In this document: positions 37,890 to 48,229 of the stretch, piece after piece
Position numbering within the stretch: position 1 is the stretch's first letter
How the letters are laid out: every line of letters starts with the position of its first letter
NCBI GenBank assembly: GCA_001600875.1
Contig: BCLD01000001.1
Location: 2,185,452 to 2,249,451 of the forward strand
Length of the DNA: 64,000 nt
Reading direction: 5' to 3'
From: Solicoccozyma terricola
Taxonomy: Eukaryota > Basidiomycota > Tremellomycetes > Filobasidiales > Piskurozymaceae
The notes under the pieces: generated by a model
Told to the model about the DNA's origin: nothing
What the model saw: the letters and a program-made list of their open reading frames with translations, nothing else
Database searches by the model: none
Program-made: the position numbers and the translations under genes

Positions 37890-40666
37890 TCAATGCTTTG
37901 ACCAGATATTACCCTTACCAGCGAGATAGCCAAATACGTCAGAACCAGCACCTTCTTCGGACTCCCCGGAAAACTCTGAGCGAACGGTAGGGGATAGGAT
38001 CGGAAGAGGCAAGTGCGCGTTCCTTTGCTGTGGCGTGAATGGACCGAAGCTGCGGCACGAGGTCGGAGTCATTATCGTAGGAGAACAGATCGAGGTTAGT
38101 CGCGAGGACTGTAGAGAAGGCGGATAGTTGGTCGACGGTGACCTCGCAAGAGCGTGTTGGAAGCTGACAAAGTCGCTGGATGTTTGCATGGAACGCGGCG
38201 GCGGAGATTCGAACGATTGCTGCAATAATGTATTGGCGTATCGAGTTTGTTCCTGGCGCCACGCGATGGTAGCTTCATTGGCGTCTTGTTGGTTGGTGCG
38301 TGAACCTTCCAAGTGTGTGAACGACCGAATTGTGGTATTTTGAGAGCGGATGGTGATAGGAGCTGCAAGTCCTGGGCACGCTGTGCCACGCGGACTCTCG
38401 TACTCGCAATCGAGGACGTCGAGTTCCGGTCGTGATGTGACTTCGAGAGCGGTGGGGATCTTGATTTTCAATTGAACAGGTCGAGTGATCTGAAAGGGGT
38501 GATCCGTCAGTCAACAAGATACCAGAGTACAAAACGAGAGCAACATACCTGCGGAGACACAGATTGAGATCTCCCAATAGGTTCCTGGTGGCTCTCCAAC
38601 AATGTAGGAGTGGAGAGGGACGTCGATTTTGCTTGAGAGCTCCCATCTTTTCGGTACATCAAGATCTGACTCTGGAGAACGTGGTGGGAAGTAAGTTATT
38701 ATGATCGGTAGGGATAGTAAGCTCGATAACTCACCGTCATTTGCTGCTTTTCTGTTACCTTTTCTCCTTTCTGCGCTTGACGTTTGTCGATCGATCGATT
38801 CTGATTCGTAGCGACGGAACCTCCGAAGATTTCGGTGAAAGCACGATCGTCGCCTGGTGTGGGAATGGTGTTCCGAGCTGATGATGTACGGGGTGTGTGA
38901 ACTTTGACGTTGACTTGGCGGCGACGAAGATCTCGAGCACGAGGCTGACGTTGTTTAATCGAGCTGGAGATGATGGTCTTGGGTGGCGTTCGAATAACAA
39001 ATTGATCTTCTTCATGTGTCGGGTTGGTAGCTTGAATGTGGACAGCTATATCCGTCTCGTTCGTCGGCGTAGTTGTCCCATTCGATCTACCAGTCAAGGA
39101 CGTATCGGATCCATAACCACTATCCTCCATGTCCTCGACATCCTTCTTATACGTGAGCTTCGATATAGGCGACAAAGACGTGCAGAAATCATTGTCTGAC
39201 GCTCCTTGCCACATTTCAGTCCTCGGGATTTCCAGTTGTGTGCGTGCCGACGTTCCACTGGGGTTGCTGTCTAGTAGGATCTCGATAACGTCTTCGTTGA
39301 TGTCCGTTTGTGGTGTATACCCTATACGAGAGCTTGAGGAGGAGGAGGAGGTATGACGAGAGATCTTGGTTGGAGTAGGATTAAATGGAATTGGTGATGG
39401 CGTTCTGGATCCAGGAGGAGTGAGTGGTGCTTTACAGGTCGTCGTCGATATACCCTCTGTGTGAGACGATGAATTCGTAGTATTCGATTGAGATGATGAT
39501 TTCGACGTCGTTTGAGATTCGAGAGTTGAATTCACTGAAACATTGTTGGAATCAACCCTCGTTGTTTTTTCATTCGCAATCACTTTGATCTCTTCCGTTA
39601 TCCCATCACTACCAATCACATCCGAACAATCCGATCTTGAATCTTCATCGCTTACTTCCTCTATAATATCCATCCTTTCGAATCTCTCTGTTCTCTTCCA
39701 CGTTTGTTTGATACCCAATTGAACAACCCCCATTTGAATCGTAGCACTTTCAATCGGTTGATCGACTCCATACGGATCGATATAGAAATAATCATCAAAC
39801 CCGATATTCCTAGGATAAACTTGATCTTGAACATCTTGATCGTGACTTGTTGACGGTAGAGGACCGAATGGATCAGAAGGTATAGAAAAACAAGAAAATG
39901 TTTTCGTTTTCGTTTTCATTCCAATTCCATCCTCCACTGCCGCCTCCTTCGGATCCACTTTCCAATTCGTATCTAAACGAGTCGAAATGGGATAAACGAT
40001 TGAATCTTGAGAATAAGGCCAAGATGAGAACGAAGCATGATTTGGAACATGTGGTGATAATTGATGATAAGTTATTCTTGTAGGTTTTGATTTCCTTGGT
40101 GCTGCCGGTGGAGTATTTCGAGATGTGAGATTGAAAGGTGGTTGTGATGGCGATGATGGTGATGGTGGTGATGGTGTTTGAAATCGAGATCCAATTGATC
40201 GAATATTAAACCCTCTAACCGAATCCATACCATCGTACCGTCCCCGCGTACCAACAACACGTTGATTCAAACCATCACGAACCCAATTTTGACGAATCTC
40301 AACATCTTCATCTCCTAATATCAAACCTAATCCATCTTCATCATCAACCTTCTTACTAGATCTAATCAATCCATCGTTGTACATCGTACCAGTCGCACTA
40401 TCAATCAAACGATCTCCATCTCCATCCCCATCTCCACCTCCCCTATCATCCAACTTTGCCATATCTTCTAACAACCCAATCAACGTCGATTCTTTCGAAA
40501 TCGGTGATCGGGGTGATGGATGATAATGAGATGATATGGTTGATGGGGTTGAGTTTGAGTAAGTGTTTGTGCGTTGGGGGGTTCGGGGGTTTAGGTGGTG
40601 GTGGTGGTGGTGGGGGTCGGTGTGGGGGTGAGAAGGGAAGTGTGGGTTTGGAGGTTGGTATGACAT
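37890..40666 (-). CDS. Ser/Thr-rich protein of unknown function, 882 aa
   Basis: Three exons (40666-38735, 38665-38549, 38489-37890) join in phase 0 to 882 residues. The protein begins MSYQPPNPHFPSHPHTDPHH and has a His run, an acidic Gly-Asp repeat near residue 80, long Ser and Thr runs, and several SP/TP sites. A less biased segment, IGFDDYFYIDPYGVDQPIES, and a basic patch, RARDLRRRQVNVKVHTPRTS, look the most conserved. The last exon starts ITRPVQLKIKIPTALEVTSR. No domain is recognised. The composition suggests a disordered regulatory or scaffold protein. A 44-G homopolymer lies just upstream of the start (40688-40731). Confidence 0.75.
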
Positions 40667-40686
40667 CGATGAGAGTGGGGGAGAGG

Positions 40687-40722
<36 letters not shown>

Positions 40723-41700
40723 GGGGGAGGTGTTTGTTAATTGAGTGGGTGAGTGGGTGTGGATCAAGTCGGTGAGTGGATGAGAAACCGAGAGAGAGAG
40801 GGGGAGAGGGAGAGAAGGTAGGTCGGTACGTCTGTACGTCTGTACGTCGGTGCGAAGGTGATCAAAAGCAGTTCAAAAACGAAGGATAAAAATATCGACC
40901 CTCCCCCGCTTCCCCAGATCCCCGAGATTCAGGATGTTTCTAAGAATTCGAAGAAAACTGTAGATCGGTTGATGTGGTTACCCTAGTAACTTGACGATGG
41001 AGAGGGGGTGACGAGGAGTGATACGACGTGGTATGTACCTGTCACCTGAACTGACCTGAGGATGGGAAGGAATAGGGAGGAAGGGGAAGGGGATGAAGGG
41101 GATGAGAGTGGATATACCATCGAGTGAGATCGAACGACGCGTGGGGGAAGGATGGAGAGGATGGATGGATGGATGGAATTCAACTCACTGATGTTGGGTG
41201 GAGTCGTGGGATGATGTGGGATGGAGTGGGAAGGAGTGGATGATGTGAATGATGAAGAGGGACATCGATGTCTGTCTACGTATGTCCACCACCATCCCCC
41301 CCCCCCCCCCCCCTCTGCCCTCCTCACTATTACCACTTTGAGTACTATCCCATGAATTGATCGAGTGGTCTGACCCTCTCTCTCCCACTTGAAACGCGGA
41401 CAAGCAATCCATCACTCCAACCAACATATCACACTGATCATCCATACATCCATCCAGAAACAAGTAGATAGTCGTGTGGAGGGGATCGCTGGCTATTGAA
41501 TGAGTTGGATATCGATATATTGAGCATACTGGATGGATGGATTGATGGAGGTTGAGCGAGTGGATGTGATCAGGAACGACGAGTACGCGGGGAGTGGCGA
41601 CGCGTAGTTGATCATTCATAGACGACCATCGAACCATCCACCAACAACCAACAACCAACAACCAACAACCACCACCACAACAACAACCACCACCACCACC
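40667..41700. other. Divergent promoter region with long G tract
   Basis: About 1 kb separates two divergent starts. It holds a 44-G run (40688-40731), an 18-C run (41296-41313), GGAT/ATGG repeats near 41160, and a CAACCA-rich tract directly before the plus-strand ATG at 41701. Open frames here are low-complexity artefacts. Confidence 0.6.
40688..40731. repeat. G44 homopolymer
   Basis: An uninterrupted run of 44 Gs on the plus strand lies 22 bp upstream of the start codon of the minus-strand 882-aa gene. The true length is doubtful because such runs are read poorly. Confidence 0.8.
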
Positions 41701-43272
41701 ATGTCCGAGTTCCAATCCCCCATCTCAACACCCTACCCGACTCCCACTCCCAACCAGAAGAACAGCGACATCGTTACCAAACTCGGAAAACACCCTAGAG
41801 AAGAAGAAATCAACCCAAAACCTAGGAAACATTCGATACTTGGACGTGAATTTGATGATGATGATGATGAAGATGACGATGACGATGACGATATCGACGA
41901 TGAATCACCACGTCAAAGAACCAAGATCAACATCCAACCTTCTCTCCAACCTCAAATCCCCAGTCCTTCCCCTCAATCTTCACCTTTTTCCAAACGAACG
42001 GTGAAAACGGATAATGGGAATGAAGAAGAATATGTTATACGTGAATGGCATCCTGATTATTCATATAAAAAGATGTTGGAAATTGGGAATCAAGGGAAAC
42101 AGTTTGTGATCATCGGGTGAGGCTTTGGCTGACGAGGGGTTGGGGGGGGGGGGGGTAAAGGGAAAGGAAACTGACTTTGGGAAAGCTCGTTTTTTCCTGT
42201 CGTTGTTTATAACACCCCCCCACCCCCCCACCCCACCCCTCCCCCCTCAGTACAAAAGATACGACGTTCTGGGTGGAGGGAAAGTATTTGGAAGTTTCAT
42301 CGTGAGTTTCCTCGAATTTGTAGGGTCGCGTCGTCGGTGGACTGACACGGGTTTGTTCCCTTCGACTTCTCATAACGACGTACATGTGTTCCCCTCCCTC
42401 GTAGAGATATCATCACACGACTTATCGATGAATCTCCACTTTCAAACCTCAATGAACCATACAACGTCCCTCTTCTCGAATTTCATGTCCCAACTCAAAT
42501 TATCATCATTTATCTCGATCATTGCGTTAGAGGAATCGATCCTGGTCAACTGATAACGACAACCTCACGATTTACCTCAATTCAAGAATTCGCTTCGTTT
42601 CATAAGATTAATCAACTCATGATTTACCTCGGATATTTTTTCAAAACTAATGTGATTTACTTGGATCCGGTCGGTGCGTTTGCTTATTCGTTGGGTAATG
42701 AGATGATGGATGTAGGGAGGAACGCGTTGATGGAATTTGAAAAACATTGGATGTTGGTATCTGTTGATGATGGTGGCGGTGACGGTGGCGGTGGCGGTGG
42801 CGGCGGCAGCGGCGGTGGTGGTCAATGGAAGCTCAAATCAGCAAGTTCATATCATTCTTCTCATCCGATGAAAGCGATCGATGGACATGCCGAAATCATC
42901 GGTTTACAATGGTTCAAAGCGTTTGGTCATGCTGTGGAGGAAGCAAGAAGGGGTTGGCGTGGGAGTGGTATTTTCAAAGAGCAAGATGAAAATATGATGA
43001 AAGATGTGGTGAAACCGTCGATATGGGAAGGGATTTGGACAAAGATGTTGGCTTTTAAAAAGAAAAGTCGTGAGTTGGCCTCCGTGTGTGAGCCAGCCAT
43101 CGGTTTTGGGTACGGATGTGCTGACTCGAGCAACCGCGAGATATAGTCGAACAAGCCAAGATCGATCAACAGAACGTGTGGGTTGACAGGAATAAAATTC
43201 AAGAAATGATCGAAGAGGTACCCGATATCGAAGAAGGGAATAATTGGTGCGTACAACTTGCGATTGTTGTTC

Positions 43273-43322
<50 letters not shown>

Positions 43323-43498
43323 ATTCCCTCTCCTAACGTCCCCCTGTACACGCACAGCGAAGAAGAGCCGCGCTGGACTTGCGAGTGATCACCGCTCGCT
43401 CCGCGGTCCACGAAGGGACGATGGGGAATGGGTCGTTTCATGATAATGTCTGTCATACTTTACAACGTCCGATCAGGCTTTCTGAGAAAAATCTTTAA
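41701..43498 (+). CDS. Acidic, possibly BTB-like protein of unknown function
   Basis: The ATG at 41701 starts MSEFQSPISTPYPTPTPNQK. Exons 41701-42116, 42251-42301, 42405-43069 and 43147-43246 join in phase. Exon 1 carries an Asp/Glu run of about 18 residues (near residue 55) followed by YVIREWHPDYSYKKMLEIGN. Exons 2-3 give TKDTTFWVEGKYLEVSSDI and LEFHVPTQIIIIYLDHCVRG, which faintly resembles a BTB core. A Gly run sits near residue 225. The last exon appears to be 43358-43498, reading AALDLRVITARSAVHEGTMG and ending IRLSEKNL, but it is one base out of phase with the preceding exon. A 48-C run (43274-43321) occupies the intervening intron, so sequence may be wrong or missing there. The domain assignment is weak; the gene itself is well supported. 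Confidence 0.6.
43274..43321. repeat. C48 homopolymer inside the last intron
   Basis: An uninterrupted 48-C run lies between the donor at 43247 and the acceptor at 43357 of the plus-strand gene. It coincides with a one-base phase conflict between the flanking exons. Confidence 0.8.
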
Positions 43499-43513
43499 TA
43501 TGACATTGTCCAA

Positions 43514-45488
43514 TCATTCAAAGTCCGCCCTCTCCCTTTGACCCTTTTCGTGGTGAGCTCCAGATAAAGGGGAAGGAGCCCTCGGTGTTATCCCATCGAC
43601 ATCCAACCTAACCTCCGGAAGATCGACCCACGAATTCCTCCTCGAATCAGATGCCAAATGTCCCATTTGAAATACCTCCAAATTCGGCGAATTCATCTCC
43701 ACAGACTTCCATACCCCACGTCCCATCTCCTCGTCGTTGGCAGGGTACCTCTCTTCAGTCTCTTCAGAAAGGTACTCGTCGCGACGTTTTTCAAGGATGG
43801 AAACTTCACGAGATTGGTCTGCGATTAAAGCGGAGAAGCTTCGAGTTGGTGGATTAGATGTTTCAAGTGCGTTAGAATGACCCTGGAAGGAGGGGGGGGG
43901 GGGGGGGGGGGTTAGTGGTAAGCACTAAAGCACCCAGCGATGTATCTCCTAACCGACTCACATGCGCTGATCCAGCATCCATGACTCCAACAATCGGTGC
44001 ATTCTTCCTCGACCCTCCATACCCACTCTTGATACGATTATTCGAGCTATCCTCTCTAATCAAATCGAAGCAATGAATTTGTGCATCAACATTCGACAGC
44101 TGCGTTGATATCGGTTTAAACCCAAACCATCCTCACCTGATCTCCGCAATCAAATCTTCAAGTTCCCACCACCCTACACTTCCTGGTGCCCACAATCCAC
44201 CGAATGCGAAATTCCGTCGTATGAAAGAAGCATTATCTAGTGGTGGAATAAGAGCGTGAAGATGAAGATGTTTATGCGGATGTAATGAATCTCCTGTAAA
44301 ATACGGGTAGGGAGGGAGGGAGGGAGGGAGGATGGGATTCAATTTCTTTCAGTGAATGGTGTCGAAACATTGTTGATTTGGGGGGAAGGGAGGGGGGGAT
44401 GTTCGTCCTCCCCCCCCGGGGGGGGGCGCCTCGACTCACTGAATGGCGATACGATAAAACCGATTCGAATTTCATGTTTTCCAGAATTTTCCGTTTCATC
44501 TGCGTTGCCTTTCCCTCTCCCTTTCACACTTGATCCATCATCTGGAATCGATTCAAGAATACGACGAGCGACTTGTTGAATCTTGTTGAGAACGGGGACA
44601 TCAGGTGGACCCTGTGGTGTGCGTAATCGCAGAGTGAGGGAGGGGGTGGGGGGGAGGGGGGGTGGAAGGGGAGAGAACTATCAGTACCGAATCTCCCTAA
44701 ATCCTTATCCACCTTCCCAACCCGCCCGTCCGCCCACCCGCCCATCATTTTGTCCATCCACCCACCAAATCATAAACATCCTCTAAATGCCTCGCCAACA
44801 CAACCACTAAATGTTTTCCATTTTTACAAACCGCTTCATTTCCCTCAACTCGATAAACCAAAAAATCTTCATCCACAAATATCGTATCATCCCTTGTCAT
44901 CGTTGAATTAGTCCTAACATTACGCGATGTTGTTGTTGTTTGTGTTGAGGAGATGAAACCAGGATCGTCTTGTATGGAATAAGGTTGTAATGGTGTGATT
45001 GATGATGAAAGAGGGTTGGAATTGATAGATGAAGAGTTACTATGTGAAGAATGAAATCTTTTATCTTGATTTGATGACATTGATGTACACGCGAGTTCAT
45101 ATTTCGAACATAACGTGCATCCAGGATGAGATTTTCGAAGAGTAGGTTGAGAATGTGGTATTGAATGTATCATCTGATGTGATGATGATGATGATACAAG
45201 AGGTGAAGTTGATGTATGTAATGGTATTTTATCAAATGTAGCCGTCGTAGCCGTCGTAGATGTCATAGTCGTCGTAGGCGTCGTAGGTGTTCTCTCTTCT
45301 ACCGATAGTCGCACAGTCTGGTACGAGGGAAGATTACCTAGAGGTTGAGGACGAGCACGAATGGCGGCATGCGTCGTGGTCGTCGTGATCATCGGAGGAG
45401 GGGGAGGAGAAGGGAACCGAGATAAATGTGAAGGTGTGGGTTCATATGATGAAACTGGAGGTATCGGTAATTGAGAAGGGGATTCCAT
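43514..45488 (-). CDS. HIT-domain protein
   Basis: Five exons (45488-44766, 44611-44440, 44293-44137, 44055-43962, 43882-43514) sum to 1515 nt, 504 residues. The histidine-triad active site HKHLHLHAL (exon 3) matches H-x-H-x-H-x-x and is preceded by DSLHPH; an upstream NLPSYQTVRLSVEERT and FLVYRVEGNEAVCKNGKHLV begin the fold. HIT proteins are nucleotide hydrolases or transferases acting on nucleoside phosphate bonds. The first 180 residues are Ser/Thr/Pro-rich and include a CTLC...C cluster; the C-terminal 120 residues are helical and charged. It is longer than ordinary HIT proteins and closer in shape to aprataxin-like or other fused forms, but no DNA-binding zinc finger is evident. Introns 1, 2 and 4 are C-rich on the sense strand. 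It ends 15 bp from the end of the convergent neighbour. Confidence 0.8.
43892..43911. repeat. G20 homopolymer (sense C20) in HIT intron 4
   Basis: Read on the gene's minus strand this is a 20-C run eight bases before the acceptor at 43883. It may serve as the polypyrimidine tract. Confidence 0.75.
44410..44426. repeat. C8G9 palindromic knot in HIT intron 2
   Basis: Eight Cs are followed at once by nine Gs, then CGCCTCG. It lies just inside the donor of intron 2 of the HIT gene and shares a 16-mer with 9391-9406. Confidence 0.7.
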
Positions 45489-48229
45489 GTCGATAGAGGG
45501 GGGAACTACCGGAGGTTGGAAATAGCCTTGAATGAGAAGAGAGGGGGGGGGGGTGTTCGCACAATTTCCCCCGAAAGATAACCTCGAGTCCTAGGTTGAT
45601 AAGACGAGGGGGAAAACTTTGTTACCCAATACTTTCCCACCTTCGAAAGTGATGTTTCTGTTTCAACCAAGGACGAGACCAAGGAAACCTGACTTGTTAG
45701 CACCGCCTAGAAGGATGACGTCAACTCCGAACCGCCCGTTCCAATCCGTTCCGAACACCGGTGAAGGAGTTGGGATGATTATGAGTAGTTGGCGAGTTGA
45801 TTGGTGTGTGTGAGAGGTTGTGGATGGTCAGTGTGGGTGTGGGTGTGGGTGTGGGTGCGTAGTTGAAACCTGTTTACTGATATGTTCTGTTCGATGTTGT
45901 ACTAGTGTACTGGGAGCTGTGTGATCGATGTGAAGGATCTTGTTTGATGACATAATCAATCGGAGTTCACGGACATCGAGGAGCGACTGGGCGGACATCA
46001 TCATCATCCCATCCCGCCACCACCACCACCACCCCACCACCGTATAGTGTAATATCTCTTGACCATATCTCAAGTGTCAGTCACAACCAGGCTGTGCTAT
46101 TGCCGTATTGTTATATTTGGATACCTGCGTATACAGGAAAAATACATGATACAAAAACTCCCAAAAGTAAATTCTCACCGTTTGTTATCATGCCCACACA
46201 CATGACCTTCTACTTTACATGAACGGCTCGTCAGCATAATGCTTAAAATAACACCCCCCCCCCCCCCTAACCCCCCTCACTAAATATAACCCAACCGACT
46301 CGAAAAGGTTCTCTAGAGGTTTATTCTCTCCACCACCCAACCACCTAACCACCCAACCCGCCTCCTCCACCTCCACCTCGGCTCATGTCAGCTGGAATCT
46401 CTCCAACCCACCTCGCCGACAATTGAAAACCGTTCTTTCCCCGACTTTATTCTCTCCCTCCCCCCTCTGAAGTCTTTTGATTTTCAATTATCACGGGGGC
46501 TGTGTTGGCTATGGCATGGCATGGGCGACGGACTAGGGAGGGAGGAGGTTGGAATAGAACGTAATTAGAAGGGGAGATATTTAATCAACGGGGAGAAGTA
46601 GTGGAATTCTCATGGCTTTACCCTCAGAGAACCGCAGCACAGGGGGTGACAGAGAGAGAAAGAGAGAGAGAGGGAGAGAGAGAGAGAGAAGACAGTCTGC
46701 GTTTGAAAATAAAAAAATAAAAATAAAAATAAAAAAATAAACACCGTACGTGTGTTGTTGTTCGGATATGAGCGTCATGGATATACGAAGGGCGGAAAGG
46801 AAAAGACACGGACGACGAAAGGAAAAAGGAAAGCTAGTTAAGGCGTTTAAAACGGAAACTCCCAGTTTTTCCCCGATAGTTTCTTTGTTGTGCCCCGGGG
46901 ATGGGACGGAGGGAGGGAAACCCCCACCCAAAAAAAAAATCAAACACACCAAAAAAAAACACCCAAATAAAAAAAACCAGGTGTTGAATTTTGGGTCCCT
47001 GAATTATCTGGGCATTTCTTTGGTTTTTTTGGGGAATGGGAGACTCTTGAATCCGAATAGCGGGACAAGTAGAAGTTAAAAAGGGGATTTCATGTTCGAG
47101 GTCTTTTTTTTGTTTGGGTTTCGATTTTGGAAGGGGTATAGAGTCATACCGATTGTGTCATTACCTGTAGGGGTAAGGGTAGATATGGTAAGAAGCGGGG
47201 CGGGGCGGGCGGGGGGGGGAGGGAAAGAAGGTGAGGAAGGAAGGAGGGGGTGTAAATAATATCTTGGCCCGAATTCCGAATTAAAACAGGAAAAAGAGAG
47301 AGTGGAGAGGGACAGTGGAGAGGGAGACAATACGGGGAATTTCAATTTGTGTACAGTAGGGAAGCAACGACCGGGTTTCCTCGGCAGGGAGGGTTAGGGT
47401 AGGGGGTAGAGGGTGTAGGGTGTAGGGAGTACGCAAGACAGGACAGGGCAGTGCTAGAACGAAAGAAAGACATTAATGCCGGTTGCTGGATTCGTAGTTC
47501 CAGTGGGTGTTATTATAAATGTTTGCTATCGAATTCCCTCACTCGCTGTCATTGCCCTCACCCCCCTCACCCCCCCTCACTCCCATCACCCCCATCCACC
47601 CCCATCCACCACCATCCACCCCATCCACCCCCATCACCACCATCCACCACCCCATCCAACCCCCCATCCCCTCCGACACTTTCGCGTATTGCCATTCCTT
47701 TCGATCACGCGGGGGACAATCATTTTGCTGCTCATACTTAGATTGGGAACCATACAATATTCACACATCCCATCCCATCCCATCCCATCACCACCGACGA
47801 CGCCGACGACGACGGACGACGGACGACGGACGACGGACGACACCCTCCCACCGCACAGGGAGTCCATCCACGTCGTACATATATCCATACGAACCGACTG
47901 ATTGGTCGTCGTGGTTAGTCCTACGGAGGTAACACACCGCTGATCGTCACTCCGTCACTCCCTCCCTCCGTCCGTCCATCCATCGCTCCATCCCTCCACA
48001 TAAAACGGGAAAACCCGGGAAACTGTTGGGGACTTGAACCGCGAATCAAGTGGTATACTACCGAACGGGACCTCGATAGGACGACGACGACGACGACAAA
48101 GACAACGACGACGATCCCGATCCCTCCTACTCCGCCACCACCACCACCCGCTTCATCTAGCAATAAAAATCACATTCATCCCATTCTTCCTGTTAACAAC
48201 CACGCATTTTTTTTTTCTTTTCTCAAATA
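45489..48229. other. 2.7 kb low-complexity intergenic region
   Basis: No gene is supported. The stretch holds a (GTGGGT)n-like run (45835-45860), CCACCACC repeats (about 46017-46040), a C-run (46254-46267), GA-rich DNA (46650-46690), A/T-rich DNA, a run of telomere-like GGGTTAGGGTAGGG and GGGTGTA units (47387-47430), CACCCCCATC repeats (47560-47670), CCCAT repeats (47766-47790) and GGACGAC repeats (47800-47842). Long open frames here are by-products of these repeats. It is the joint promoter of the divergent HIT and Ies1-like genes. Confidence 0.65.
47770..47842. repeat. Simple tandem repeats (CCCAT)n and (GGACGAC)n
   Basis: Four to five CCCAT units are followed within 25 bp by an imperfect then perfect 7-mer GGACGAC array. 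They lie about 400 bp upstream of the Ies1-like start codon. Confidence 0.7.

Noticed and set aside
47451..47932. Overlapping Pro/His-rich open frames
   Set aside because: They are translations of CACCCCCATC, CCCAT and GGACGAC simple repeats with no splice-consistent continuation.
48015..48072. tRNA-like sequence on the minus strand with GGTAGTATACC and a B-box-like GGTTCAAGTCC
   Set aside because: The A-like and B-like boxes are too close for a full tRNA and no matching acceptor stem or anticodon arm can be drawn.
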